DNA of 64,000 bases from Datura wrightii (taxonomy: Eukaryota; Streptophyta; Magnoliopsida; Solanales; Solanaceae), in contig JASDFA010000027.1 of the NCBI GenBank assembly GCA_035772735.1, forward strand, positions 28,626,001 to 28,690,000. The letters run 5' to 3'. Every line of letters begins with the position of its first letter. Within the stretch, counting starts at the first letter, position 1. Both the position numbers and the translations under genes were made by a program. This document shows positions 23,618 through 31,929 of this stretch, one piece after another. The notes under the pieces are model-generated. The model was not told the DNA's origin. It saw only the letters and a program-made list of their open reading frames with translations, and ran no database searches.

Positions 23618-24838
23618 TCAGTCGAAATATTCGACTTCCTCATCCGGTGTTGCGGCCTCGTCGCCCATATCTAAATCAGCTCCATCGCCGTCATCGGACT
23701 CCACATCAGAGTCCTCACGACATGTCTCCTCATCAGTAGGGACGTCGTCATCAGTCGGCTCCATAAAGGCTGGCCCCACCTTGCATAAAGCTCTGGCGTT
23801 CTCGCCAAAGGGGTAGTCCAGCTCCAGCTGCCATAATTCATCCTCGGTGGCTGGTCTGCCACCTATCCGTAGCTGCAGCATCTGTATGCCGAACATACGG
23901 CCCATATACTGGTCTTCACGAGCATGTCGCTCACCCAGAGTCAGCACCGATCCGTGTGTAGTGTCGGGGGCCTTGGTCTTTGTCACATCAAGGGCCCTTC
24001 GCTCCAACTGCGGAATGTAATCCAAGGCTTCTTCCTTAACGTCGAGGCCTCGGAGGAAGGTGGTGATGAGTCCGCCAAACCCGTATCTGTGGCCCTGGTG
24101 TAGTCTGGCTCTCTTCATGGCGGATATTATGACCGCCCCCACATTAATCTCAAGACCTTTCATAAGGGCATACACCAGGAAGACACGGTCCCGGGTCACG
24201 TCTGTCATATGCACTCCCGGGATCAGACACGAACATACAATTTTTAGCCAGCTTCTGGCCTCCCTGTTCATCTGCGAATAAGGCAGAGTCTGGTGGTAAC
24301 CCCTCTCTTTGTGTCTACTCCATCGGGCTGTGGATCGAGCCCCACACAACGTACGTCTGATGTCGGCGTACGGTGGGGTGATGTTTAACTGGCGGAGGAC
24401 GTGGGCGTCTGTGTCCCGCACTCCCACGATGGCATTAAACTGCTGGGGTTCCAGAGTGACAATCTGCCCTCTGATTTTAATAGTATGGCTCCTGATGGCC
24501 GGGTTCTAGTTGGCGTAGAATTCCCGGACCAAGTGAAGGTTGCACTCCTTGGGCTCCTGAAAGATAAAGCTGAGCCCAGCTGCCTCAATCCTCTGTACGA
24601 TGCGAGGGAACTCCTGTGCAAGTGGTTCCCTTGCAATATATTCCTCCGGAAAGTACTTGTTCTCGTTATGCTTTGCGTACCACTTCTTTCCTTCCTCGGT
24701 AACCCATCGTGTTCTGTATCGCCGGTGTTGACCGCGTGGAACAGCAGGTGCAGCTGGGACAGCAGTGCCCAGTCTCATTCTCTTTCTGCCGGTGCCTGAG
24801 GTTGAAGCACCCTTGCCTTTATCTTGTCGGCTGGCCAT
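23618..24838 (-). pseudogene. Third ORF of J: putative plant transposon protein family, one in-frame stop
   Basis: From ATG 24838 (MASRQDKGKG) to 23618 there are 406 codons in one frame, broken only by a TAG at 24506-24508 after REFYAN. Related proteins as I recall them have Trp here (TGG to TAG, one change). The N-terminus is basic and low-complexity (KGKGASTSGTGRKRMR). The central part (RYRTRWVTEEGKKWY, EFPRIVQRIEAAGLSFIF, EPKECNLHLVREFYAN, and VYALMKGLEINVGAVI near the middle) matches my memory of the 'putative plant transposon protein' domain common in Solanaceae annotations. The C-terminus is very acidic. Function unknown. It sits where Athila elements carry an env-like ORF, but I see no membrane segment or signal peptide. 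Same strand as gag, own upstream promoter-like DNA. Confidence 0.7.
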
Positions 24839-24843
24839 TGTAC

Positions 24844-25549
24844 CTGTCAATTTACACAAACAAGCACAACGTTAAGCTAAAAACTTGTTAGCTTCGGCTA
24901 AGGTCGGGTTAAACAAAATTTACCCCACACTTAGTCTTTAACAATATTTACAACATTTTAGCAAGGATAGCTCTATTTACACCCCAAACACAATCAACTA
25001 TAACATATTGCTTAGTGCGTTCACAAAAATTCGATAGCATAACGGCTAGCGAACTACTCAGACTTCATACAGCTAACCCAATCCTACTATCGACAGCTAT
25101 TCACCCATAGAACTTAGCAACAATAACAATAACAAAATAGAAACAACAATACAAACATTTTATATACAACTAATCTAAGCAATTCAACCAATTCACATAT
25201 TACGCAATTTCCCACAAAAATTCGAGAATTAGTCGTCTTTCAACAATTATACAATATTTACCACGACTTATCTCAAATAATAAACACACCCCGGCATCAA
25301 TTTCGTCAAACTATCAAGTTACCCAAGTTAAAATTCAACAACCCCAAGCCCTAGAATGCAATTCGACAATCAAAATTGAACTATTCAATCAATCGATAAG
25401 TTCAAACGTCAACTACAACAATCCGAACATAATCAATCACAAAATAATTCACGTCATGTGTAATTTCTACCTAGGGTGATATATCTCACCTCACATGCTC
25501 AAAATCGACAAAAATCGCCAAAAATTTGAGATAGATGATGAAAACATAC
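24844..25549 (-). other. Candidate 5' leader intron of the third ORF
   Basis: The minus strand has the donor CCAAG|GTATGT (intron starts at 25549) and the acceptor TTGACAG|GTACAATG (intron ends at 24844), six bases before the ORF's ATG. The 706-nt interval is AT-rich and lacks a long ORF, as plant introns do. It would join a leader starting near the TATA-like box at 25684 to the ORF. The splice sites are read by eye; no transcript evidence. Confidence 0.4.
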
Positions 25550-25683
25550 CTTGGAATTGAAGAATCGACGAAAACTTGACGTTTTCCTTGCCTATTAACG
25601 TGGCACGGAGCTTGGGGGTAGGGGAATGGGTGTTTGGTCGCGGAGGGTAGAGGGAATGGGGAAAAATGGGCGAAAATCGGGGG

Positions 25684-25693
25684 TTTATTTAAA
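25684..25693 (-). promoter_or_regulatory. Internal TATA-like box of J
   Basis: The minus strand reads CTTTAAATAAACCC, 57 bp downstream of a hairpin module. In the LTR the TATA box lies 34 bp downstream of the same kind of module, so this looks like a second promoter feeding the third ORF. Confidence 0.4.
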
Positions 25694-25746
25694 GGAAACA
25701 CGCGGGTCACCCGGAAACCCGGTGTGACCCGGCACTGGGATAAGGG

Positions 25747-25910
25747 CAACGTGTCACGGAGGGTAACGCGGAGACCCTCCTCCGTGACACGGAGCCAACG
25801 CGTTGGCTTACTGGAATTTTTAAAAAATTCCAAATTTGCCTTCAACGTGTCACGGAGGCCAACACGGAGCATTGCCTCCGTGACACGGCGCCAACGCGCC
25901 AGTGCTCTGT
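25747..25910. repeat. Internal copies of the LTR hairpin modules
   Basis: Modules start at 25747 and 25843 (96-bp period). In the first, CGTGTCACGGAGG (25750-25762) pairs with 25779-25791 over 13 bp. In the second, 25846-25859 pairs with 25874-25887 over 14 bp with a 14-nt loop, nearly identical to the LTR module at 21232-21273. A partial unit (AACGTGGCACGGAG) stands at 25598. Palindromes CCAACGCGTTGG and GGAATTTTTAAAAAATTCC lie between. Confidence 0.8.
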
Positions 25911-26169
25911 TTCACCATCAAATTTTATTTTTCATACCTCGCCTCGTTTCCTCGATTCCAAGTATTTTTCCTCCGGTATACCTGAAAATCCCCTCACTAA
26001 ACAAAAATTGGTTAAATGAATAGATTCCCTACTAAAAAATAAAAATTTACTAAATTACTAAATAAAAAAATTACTAAATAAAATGCAAATCTAAGCCTAA
26101 TCAAGAAAAAAAGAAAAGAAAATAAAATAAAAGAAAAACTTTACACTAAAGAAAGAAAAAAATATTTTT

Positions 26170-26187
26170 CACGGGTTGCCTCCCGTG
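26170..26187 (-). promoter_or_regulatory. Conserved-type hairpin after the protease ORF
   Basis: The minus strand reads CACGGG-AGGCAA-CCCGTG, a perfect 6-bp stem with a 6-nt loop, 40 bp past the protease ORF stop and preceded by GTCGAGCCGCGACGTTAAAC. From memory, many plant Athila/Tat-like elements have GTCGAG...GACGTTAAAC followed by TTGGG-AGGCAA-CCCAA at the corresponding place. Stem changes that keep pairing suggest an RNA structure. Function unknown. Confidence 0.5.
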
Positions 26188-26227
26188 CAGCGCCTGGTTT
26201 AACGTCGCGGCTCGACAGCCTTTTTGC

Positions 26228-27658
26228 TCAAGTGTCTACTAGGGAGATGGACGATTTGACCCGATCATGGTCATCTCCCCAGTAGTTCTCAACCTTGTCT
26301 GGTGACCCACCTAGTAACTCTCGGGGATCACTCAATCCATTCACATTCCCATGATCAATCACGTTGATCACCGAGAGTTCCTTATAGACAGTCGGGAGCT
26401 TAGGTGCCTTGTACACGTCGAACACCTCAACCTTGTCGTGTGCTCGCATTGTGAGTTGACCCGCAGCTACATCGATCAATGCCTTTCCGGTTGCCAAAAA
26501 GGGTCGTCCCAAAATGAATGGGACTTCCGCATCTGGTTCAAAATCCAGAACAATGAAATCTACCGGAAAAATGAGGGAGCCTACCTGCACTAGCACATCC
26601 TCAACAATGCCATCCGGCTTAGCTAAAGACCTGTCTGCTAGCTGCAAGATCACTGTTGTAGGTCTAGGGCTCCCTAGTCCTAACTTTCTGAATACCGAAG
26701 ATGGCATCAGATTTATACTTGCCCCCAAGTCGCATAACCCACGAGCTCGGATACTTTGCCCAATCGTCAGCTGGATAGTAAAACTTCCAGGATCCTTCAG
26801 TTTAGTGGGCAACCTGTTCTGAATACGGGATGTGCATTCCTCCGTTAAAGCCACCGTGGCATACTCAGTCAAGCGACTTTTGTTGGCCACGATGTCTTTG
26901 ATATACTTCGCATATTTTGGCATACCCTGCAAGACATCAACAAGAGGTAAGTTAACATGTACCTGTTTAAGTACCTCCATGAATTTCTGGAAACACGCCT
27001 CCTCCTTGTGTTTCTTAAGTCGTTGAGGGAACGGGGGTGGAGGCCTTGCTGGTTCAGCTTCTTTGGTCTTCCCCGTATCTGAGGTTTGTTCTCCCTCAAC
27101 ATCTGCTGCTCCTGACTTCTGAGGCGGTCTTTCCGGTTCCACCTCCTTTAATTGTAAACCACTCCTCGTGGTCACTACATTCACCTGCTTAGGATTGGGA
27201 TCCGTGTCGCTAGGTAGTCCTCCCCTTGGTCTAGTATTTTGGGCACTAGCAAATTGCCCAAACTGATATTCAAGAGCCTTGGTTGCCAATTGATTGTTCT
27301 TTACTTCGGCTGCCAATTTGACATAGTCAGCCTGCAATTGTGCCTGGTTGGCAATCATGGTCTTGAACATTTCCTCAATAGTCGGTGATGGTGGTGGAGG
27401 AGGGGCATTGTGATTTCTGAACTGATTCTGATAGCCTTGTTGCCCTCCTTGATTTCTGTGCATACCCTGCCCTGAACCTTGACCTTGTTGATTGTTGCTA
27501 CCCCACGAAAAATTTGGATGATTCCTCCAATTCGAGTTGTAGCCACCGCCAAACTGCTGTTGATTCCTCTGTGCATTGCCCACAAAGTTGACAGAATCAG
27601 GATTTGCACCACAGCATTCAGCTGAATGCTCACTACTACCACACACTTCACACCACAT
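26228..27658 (-). CDS. J nucleocapsid zinc knuckle and retropepsin-like protease ORF
   Basis: 476 codons from ATG 27658. Starts with a CCHC zinc knuckle (CEVCGSSEHSAECC, C-x2-C-x4-H-x4-C) that binds RNA in the particle. A Gly/Gln/Asn-rich segment follows (to about residue 90), then a Pro-rich linker. An aspartic protease lies at about residues 300-430: active site LCDLGASINLMP, flap region, and FILGRPFLATG near the end, the normal pairing for plant gypsy proteases that cut Gag. The ORF stops soon after the protease (SSISLVDT), with no RT behind it. It is in the same frame as the upstream Gag ORF, separated by one TAA and six codons, so the two were or are a single Gag-protease reading unit. 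Cytoplasmic particle protein by family knowledge. Confidence 0.88.
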   Translation of the reverse strand: MWCEVCGSSEHSAECCGANPDSVNFVGNAQRNQQQFGGGYNSNWRNHPNFSWGSNNQQGQGSGQGMHRNQGGQQGYQNQFRNHNAPPPPPSPTIEEMFKTMIANQAQLQADYVKLAAEVKNNQLATKALEYQFGQFASAQNTRPRGGLPSDTDPNPKQVNVVTTRSGLQLKEVEPERPPQKSGAADVEGEQTSDTGKTKEAEPARPPPPFPQRLKKHKEEACFQKFMEVLKQVHVNLPLVDVLQGMPKYAKYIKDIVANKSRLTEYATVALTEECTSRIQNRLPTKLKDPGSFTIQLTIGQSIRARGLCDLGASINLMPSSVFRKLGLGSPRPTTVILQLADRSLAKPDGIVEDVLVQVGSLIFPVDFIVLDFEPDAEVPFILGRPFLATGKALIDVAAGQLTMRAHDKVEVFDVYKAPKLPTVYKELSVINVIDHGNVNGLSDPRELLGGSPDKVENYWGDDHDRVKSSISLVDT

Positions 27659-27676
27659 CTGTTGGACTGCATTGAC

Positions 27677-28600
27677 TTAGGCTGACGGCTGGTTCAAATT
27701 CATATTGCTGAAGTGAGAGTTTAACTGATTTTGCAAAGCAGCTATCTGTGCAGCGATAGCTGTGAATCCATCCACTTCAAGCACTCCCGCTGCTTTCCTT
27801 GCTCCACCTCTTGAAGAATCTGCATTCCATTCTGGATTGCCTTGTGAAATTCGGTTGAGCAAAGTGTACAGCTCCTCATAAGTCTTCTCCAGCGCTTGCC
27901 CTCCAGCTGCTGAGTCTAACAAAATTTTAGTGTGGGGTTCCAAACCCTCAATAAAAGTGTGGACGAACACCTCATTTGACTGATGATGATGAGGACAATC
28001 CCGCAACATGGACTTGAATCTTTCCCAGGCTTGATAAAGATTTTCTCCTTCCCTCTGTTTAAAACTTAGAATCTGACTTCTAAGTTTAGCTGTTTTACCT
28101 GAAGGGAAAAATCTGATCAAAAACTTCCTTGCAAGATCATCCCATGTTGATATAGAGTTGGGTGGTTCAGCTTTTAACCACCTCTTGGCTTCACCCAGTA
28201 AGGAAAATGGAAATAAGGTGAGCCAAACATAATCAGGTGACACTCCAGCGGGTATGTAAGTGTCACTTATCTCCAAAAAGTTCTGGAGATGTTGTTGCGG
28301 ATCTTCGTGAGGGAGACCGGTAAACTGCCCGCTAGTGTGCAAAAGTTGCACCATATTTTGCTTTAACTCAAATCTCCCTCCAGGCTCTGGTTTGCGGATG
28401 CTGGAATGTACATTATTAGCATGTGGGATTGCCACCTCGCGAACCGGCCTGGCTGCTACTTCCTCGGGCACTAACACTGCCCGCACAACTGGTGGATTTG
28501 GTTGCTCCATCATAGACTGTTTAAGCAACTGCAGCTTCTTCCGAAGAGCTTCTCTACGTTGACTGTGCAATTCACGTTCTGGCTCTAAGTAAGATTCCAC
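27677..28600 (-). CDS. J Gag (capsid) protein
   Basis: 307 codons as an open frame. The retrotransposon Gag core lies at about residues 95-215: EDPQQHLQNFLEI, LFPFSLLGEAKRWL, WDDLARKFLIRFFP, SQILSFKQREGENLYQAWERF, the usual Athila-type capsid signature. An N-terminal Arg/Lys-rich coiled-coil-like stretch precedes it. No ATG opens this frame: between an upstream TGA and residue 1 (a GTG) there is none, and the first ATG is at 28513 (residue 30, MMEQPNPP). Translation may start there (278 aa), at a non-AUG codon, or on a spliced leader. It ends at a TAA (27677-27679) directly before the in-frame zinc-knuckle/protease ORF. It forms the virus-like particle by family knowledge. Confidence 0.85.
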   Translation of the reverse strand: MESYLEPERELHSQRREALRKKLQLLKQSMMEQPNPPVVRAVLVPEEVAARPVREVAIPHANNVHSSIRKPEPGGRFELKQNMVQLLHTSGQFTGLPHEDPQQHLQNFLEISDTYIPAGVSPDYVWLTLFPFSLLGEAKRWLKAEPPNSISTWDDLARKFLIRFFPSGKTAKLRSQILSFKQREGENLYQAWERFKSMLRDCPHHHQSNEVFVHTFIEGLEPHTKILLDSAAGGQALEKTYEELYTLLNRISQGNPEWNADSSRGGARKAAGVLEVDGFTAIAAQIAALQNQLNSHFSNMNLNQPSA

Positions 28601-28739
28601 CAGCTCCTTGTCCCTTGCCAGTGTTCACAGAAATAAAAATCTGCAAAATCCAGGCTAAGACCAAGTTGTTAACACTTAAGAAAATAAAATACAAATACAG
28701 CAAATTTACACTAAACACAATTTTACAAATCGCCTAGCC

Positions 28740-28757
28740 TCCCTGGCAACGGCGCCA
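28740..28757 (-). other. Primer-binding site of J (tRNA-Asp type)
   Basis: The minus strand reads TGGCGCCGTTGCCAGGGA, 17 of 18 bases of the Asp-tRNA 3'-end complement, six bases inside the 5' LTR. The same 6-base spacing is seen in K. Confidence 0.8.
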
Positions 28758-29711
28758 AAAACTTGTTCGCGGCTTGTACTGCTCGGGTTGGTATTAAATA
28801 TTATCAACCGACACGCAAGTGCACGTGGTCAAACAAGTAATAAAGTGGCTAAGTAGCCAAGTATCGATCCAAGGAGGCTGCTCTAGATATGTAAAACTGC
28901 CTAGTTTACTATATTTCTATTCTATCCTTAACTATGTTAACAACAATCCAACCAAGAGTTGAGTGAGTTTTTGTTTCTAAACTATTTATATACTACAATT
29001 AATAACAACTATTTACTTTAGAATTTAGACAATGGATACGCACATGCCAAGGTTAAGAATGAGTAATGAACTTGATAATCATGATAATTTGGTCATCCTC
29101 TTCTTCATGTTGCTAGCCAAGAACGTTGCCTAGAAATTAAAACTTTCGTATTTAATTTCACTTTAGAATCATAAACCATCCGTCTACATTTCTGTGATCA
29201 AATGCAATTTATGACCTAGCACTACAATTCCGGTTCCTAAATTGACTAATACGGCTTTCAAGTATATTTCTATCAAGAAAGCACATCAAAACCCAATTTT
29301 CCCAAATCAAGTTAAGAACAATACCCTATTAATTCACAACTTTCCAATTTCGTGCTCTCTCGAGTGAAATTGGACTTTTTAGATATACATTAATGGTGGC
29401 CAATCAATAATGTAGTAAGCACAAGAATTAATAGAACAACATGCAAGAAGAAGAAGAAACCATATCAATTATCACCAAAATTCATTACACAAGTTCAAAA
29501 CCTCAGCAAAGAAGGGAATTAGCCACTCATTCTTGGATTAATCATCCTAAAATGAGTGTAAATCATGCATACAATTGAAGGAAAGAAGAAAGGAAGAGAA
29601 GAAAACTCTTAGCTTTTCTATTCTTCAACTGCCACAAACCCACGTTCCTGCTCTCCACTTCTGAACTCAGTCTAAAAATTAAAAACTGATTAAAAATAAA
29701 CCTAAGTGTGC

Positions 29712-29719
29712 TATTTATA
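29712..29719 (-). promoter_or_regulatory. TATA box of J 5' LTR
   Basis: The minus strand reads ACTAGTATAAATAGCACAC, a canonical plant TATA box. Transcription would start about 30 bp further left and run through gag. Confidence 0.65.
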
Positions 29720-29749
29720 CTAGTGGGAAATTTTTCCCGGAATAACAAG

Positions 29750-29990
29750 CAACGTGTCACGGAGGCCAACGCGGAGCACTGCCTCCGTGACACGGCGTGG
29801 ACGCGGACCCTCTCTGGAAATTGCAGGGTCCGGATAATTGGCCTCAACGTGGCACGGAGGCCATCGCGGAGTCCTGTCTCCGTGCCACAGAGCTGTCGCG
29901 AGGCCTCACTGGAATCTGCCAATTAATTTCCTCTCCAGGCAGTGTGCTACCGCGATGGCAGCGTGGCACGGCTCCATCGCGGAGCCAGTG
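29750..29990. repeat. Three hairpins in U3 of J 5' LTR
   Basis: Hairpin 1: 29753-29766 pairs with 29781-29794 over 14 bp. Hairpin 2: GTGGCACGGAG at 29849-29859 pairs with 29878-29888. Hairpin 3: CCGCGATGG 29950-29958 pairs with 29973-29981. All loops are rich in CGCGGAG. The 3' LTR has the same set, with hairpin 2 slightly decayed. Confidence 0.85.
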
Positions 29991-31792
29991 TAAAATGTGC
30001 CATCCAAGGTCTTTTCCACGCTCGCATCCCAGTCCAACTCCGACATAGTTTCAACACGCATTTTAGCTCTTAAAAATCACATTATCCTGCAAAACAAATG
30101 CTAATCATGTTGGTTAGTATAAATTCGCATTTTATTAACAAATACATGATATTATATACACATTGCACAACAAACAAGGTAAAAATGATACGTTTGAGTA
30201 TCACTTGGGCATATAAATCTGCCCAAGATCACATAGCATACCATATTTGAAATCATAAATTAAAACTCATAGATTGTTCAATGGGTCAAACTATACTATA
30301 AAACATAATATCATAAGACATGAACATGAGTAATTTCAAGCATGAGGAACAATGGGAGACTTTTCCATAATAGAAACCATCATGATAGAGCTAACATGAT
30401 GCCCCAACTATCTCGCTCAAGTGGGAAGATTCATCCCAAGCTTGCCAAGGAATGAAACGATTAAGGCGTGATATCACTCATGAGTCCCCGTAATATTTGA
30501 ACGTGAATATATATACCTACGGTGGCATGTAGTTATGAGACAGTTTGCTTGAACCCCTAGACTACTTGGTGCTAGACGCTACTCCTAAAACATGCACATG
30601 GCTCATAATCAACATCGTGAAAATATACTTGATCTTTCGTGGGCTAGTCTAAAATCATGAAATCATAATAATACTTGATATACGTAGCTAGCCATGGAAA
30701 TAGTGCCACAATTGGCCATGATACATAAACTTGACTTTCCATGAAAATCGATGCATACTTGAATAAGGCTTCATAATTCAAAATCACAAAATCATGAGAT
30801 TAAGAATTTGTACTTTGATAATCCATCATACTTGAAAGCATGAGCTTATAAGCTTGAAATTCATAAATCATGCATAATAGGAAAAATCATCATAAACTTG
30901 AAATCATGAATTGGTAAGAAATTTGAGATTCAAATCTTCCCAAATAGCCATCATTCATCAATTAGAACATGAGGGAATTGAACCCATACAAAGATCATGG
31001 ATAATTGCATTGAATTGGGTTAAACCCTAGAATTTCACAATTTAGAACTTGAGAAGTAGAGATCATGGAATTGAATCTAAAAAAGGCATGAGGGGTGGAA
31101 GGATTTCCCCCATTCATACCCCTACCTACCTGGGTGAATGACTCCTCGACTTGTCTTGAAATCCCAAGAAATATTTGAAGAGATTTTATGAAGAACCCTA
31201 GCCTTATCGGTCTTTGAAGGGAATGAATAATTTAGCTAAGTTAAACCCCTTTAATCTGAAGTTTAGAAAGACTAAAATTACATCATTTAGGAGTTAAAAT
31301 CATAAGTGTTTCTCAAAATGTCCCTAAACTACTGAGATTTGTAAACAACTAGCAGAAGTGGTTCACCCATACAATGAATCATGGTCACATACAATAGACC
31401 ATAGGTCCATCCGTTGTTTTCCCTCTTGCCTCCGAAACTCTCTTTGCATCTGATTCAACAACCATAACCAACGACCCGTACAATTAAACAACGGTCCATA
31501 CATCCCCTCATGGGTTCTAGGACAAATTTTGGCAGCTCACTGGAATTGATTCAACAGCCACAACCAACAGCTTGTTGGTTGGAAGGACGAGTAATCTTGT
31601 GATTCATAGTATGGCCCTAATGCCATTTTCCTGCTAATTTATGTTGAAAGTCTCGGGTCTGATCTGAGGAAATTTTGGGGTGTTACACCCTCCCTCTCTC
31701 TCTTTCTCCCTTTCTAAGTTGTCTTCTTCACATTAATTGAAGCTCATCTTCTTGAGCTCTCATTTCTTTCTTCAAAGATTCAATTTATGACA

Positions 31793-31804
31793 TAGTATCA
31801 GAGC
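31793..31804 (+). other. Primer-binding site of copia D
   Basis: TAGTATCAGAGC directly follows the LTR end; it is the initiator-Met site TGGTATCAGAGC with one G-to-A change. Confidence 0.75.
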
Positions 31805-31929
31805 TTTTCGATCCTGGAAGTCTTAGTATGAATCAGTGATTGATTTCTCTGAAAGCGTATCAAAATTCTTGAAGTTATGCATTAAGTTCTGGAAACACCA
31901 ATCTGCCAGCATCCTAAATTTACTACAAC

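Larger units (their letters stand above)
20254..30231 (-). mobile_element. Complete young Athila-like non-autonomous element J
   Basis: 9978 bp, with LTRs 20254-21711 and 28764-30231 nearly identical, and a perfect target duplication CATAG (20249-20253 and 30232-30236). On the minus strand: 5' LTR, Asp-tRNA-type primer site, Gag ORF, zinc-knuckle plus protease ORF, a conserved hairpin, duplicated U3-like hairpins with a TATA-like box, a third ORF, a long 3' noncoding part, polypurine tract, 3' LTR. No RT, RNase H or integrase motif was found between 21712 and 28763, so it would need enzymes from a related element. Confidence 0.92.
28764..30231 (-). repeat. 5' LTR of J
   Basis: 1468 bp, transcribed leftward. 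U3 is at the right with three GC-rich hairpins, then a TATA box, then R/U5 ending GCCGCGAACA. It differs from the 3' LTR by about ten substitutions and a ten-base block (TGGCTAAGTA), so the insertion is young. Confidence 0.93.
19603..31687 (-). mobile_element. Solo Del LTR I, split by element J
   Basis: Read on the minus strand it begins TGTAACACCCCAAAATTTCC (31687) and ends CGGGTCGTGATA (19603; last bases TACA-type with one change). Own sequence 19603-20253 plus 30237-31687, about 2.1 kb, a normal LTR length, with no internal region, so it is a solo LTR left by LTR-LTR recombination. CCCTC flanks it on both sides (19598-19602 and 31688-31692), a perfect 5-bp target duplication. Confidence 0.9.
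19377..31792 (+). repeat. 5' LTR of copia D, split by solo LTR I
   Basis: Left part 19377-19602 starts TGTTAATATAAGTGATC; right part 31693-31792 ends CAATTTATGACA. Together they align with 61359-61681 over their full length. The interruption falls in the CT-rich stretch downstream of the TATA box. Confidence 0.9.

Noticed and set aside
24506..24859. Start of the third ORF at 24859
   Set aside because: That codon is TTG, and the stretch up to the ATG at 24838 includes the splice-acceptor-like sequence; the ATG is the better start.
23568..24891. Plus-strand ORFs opposite the third ORF of J
   Set aside because: Antisense shadows of a GC-richer real coding frame; no recognisable motif.
25486..26023. 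Opposed ORFs of 128-129 codons over the internal hairpin modules
   Set aside because: Both strands are open because of the palindromic repeats; composition is repeat-like with no domain.
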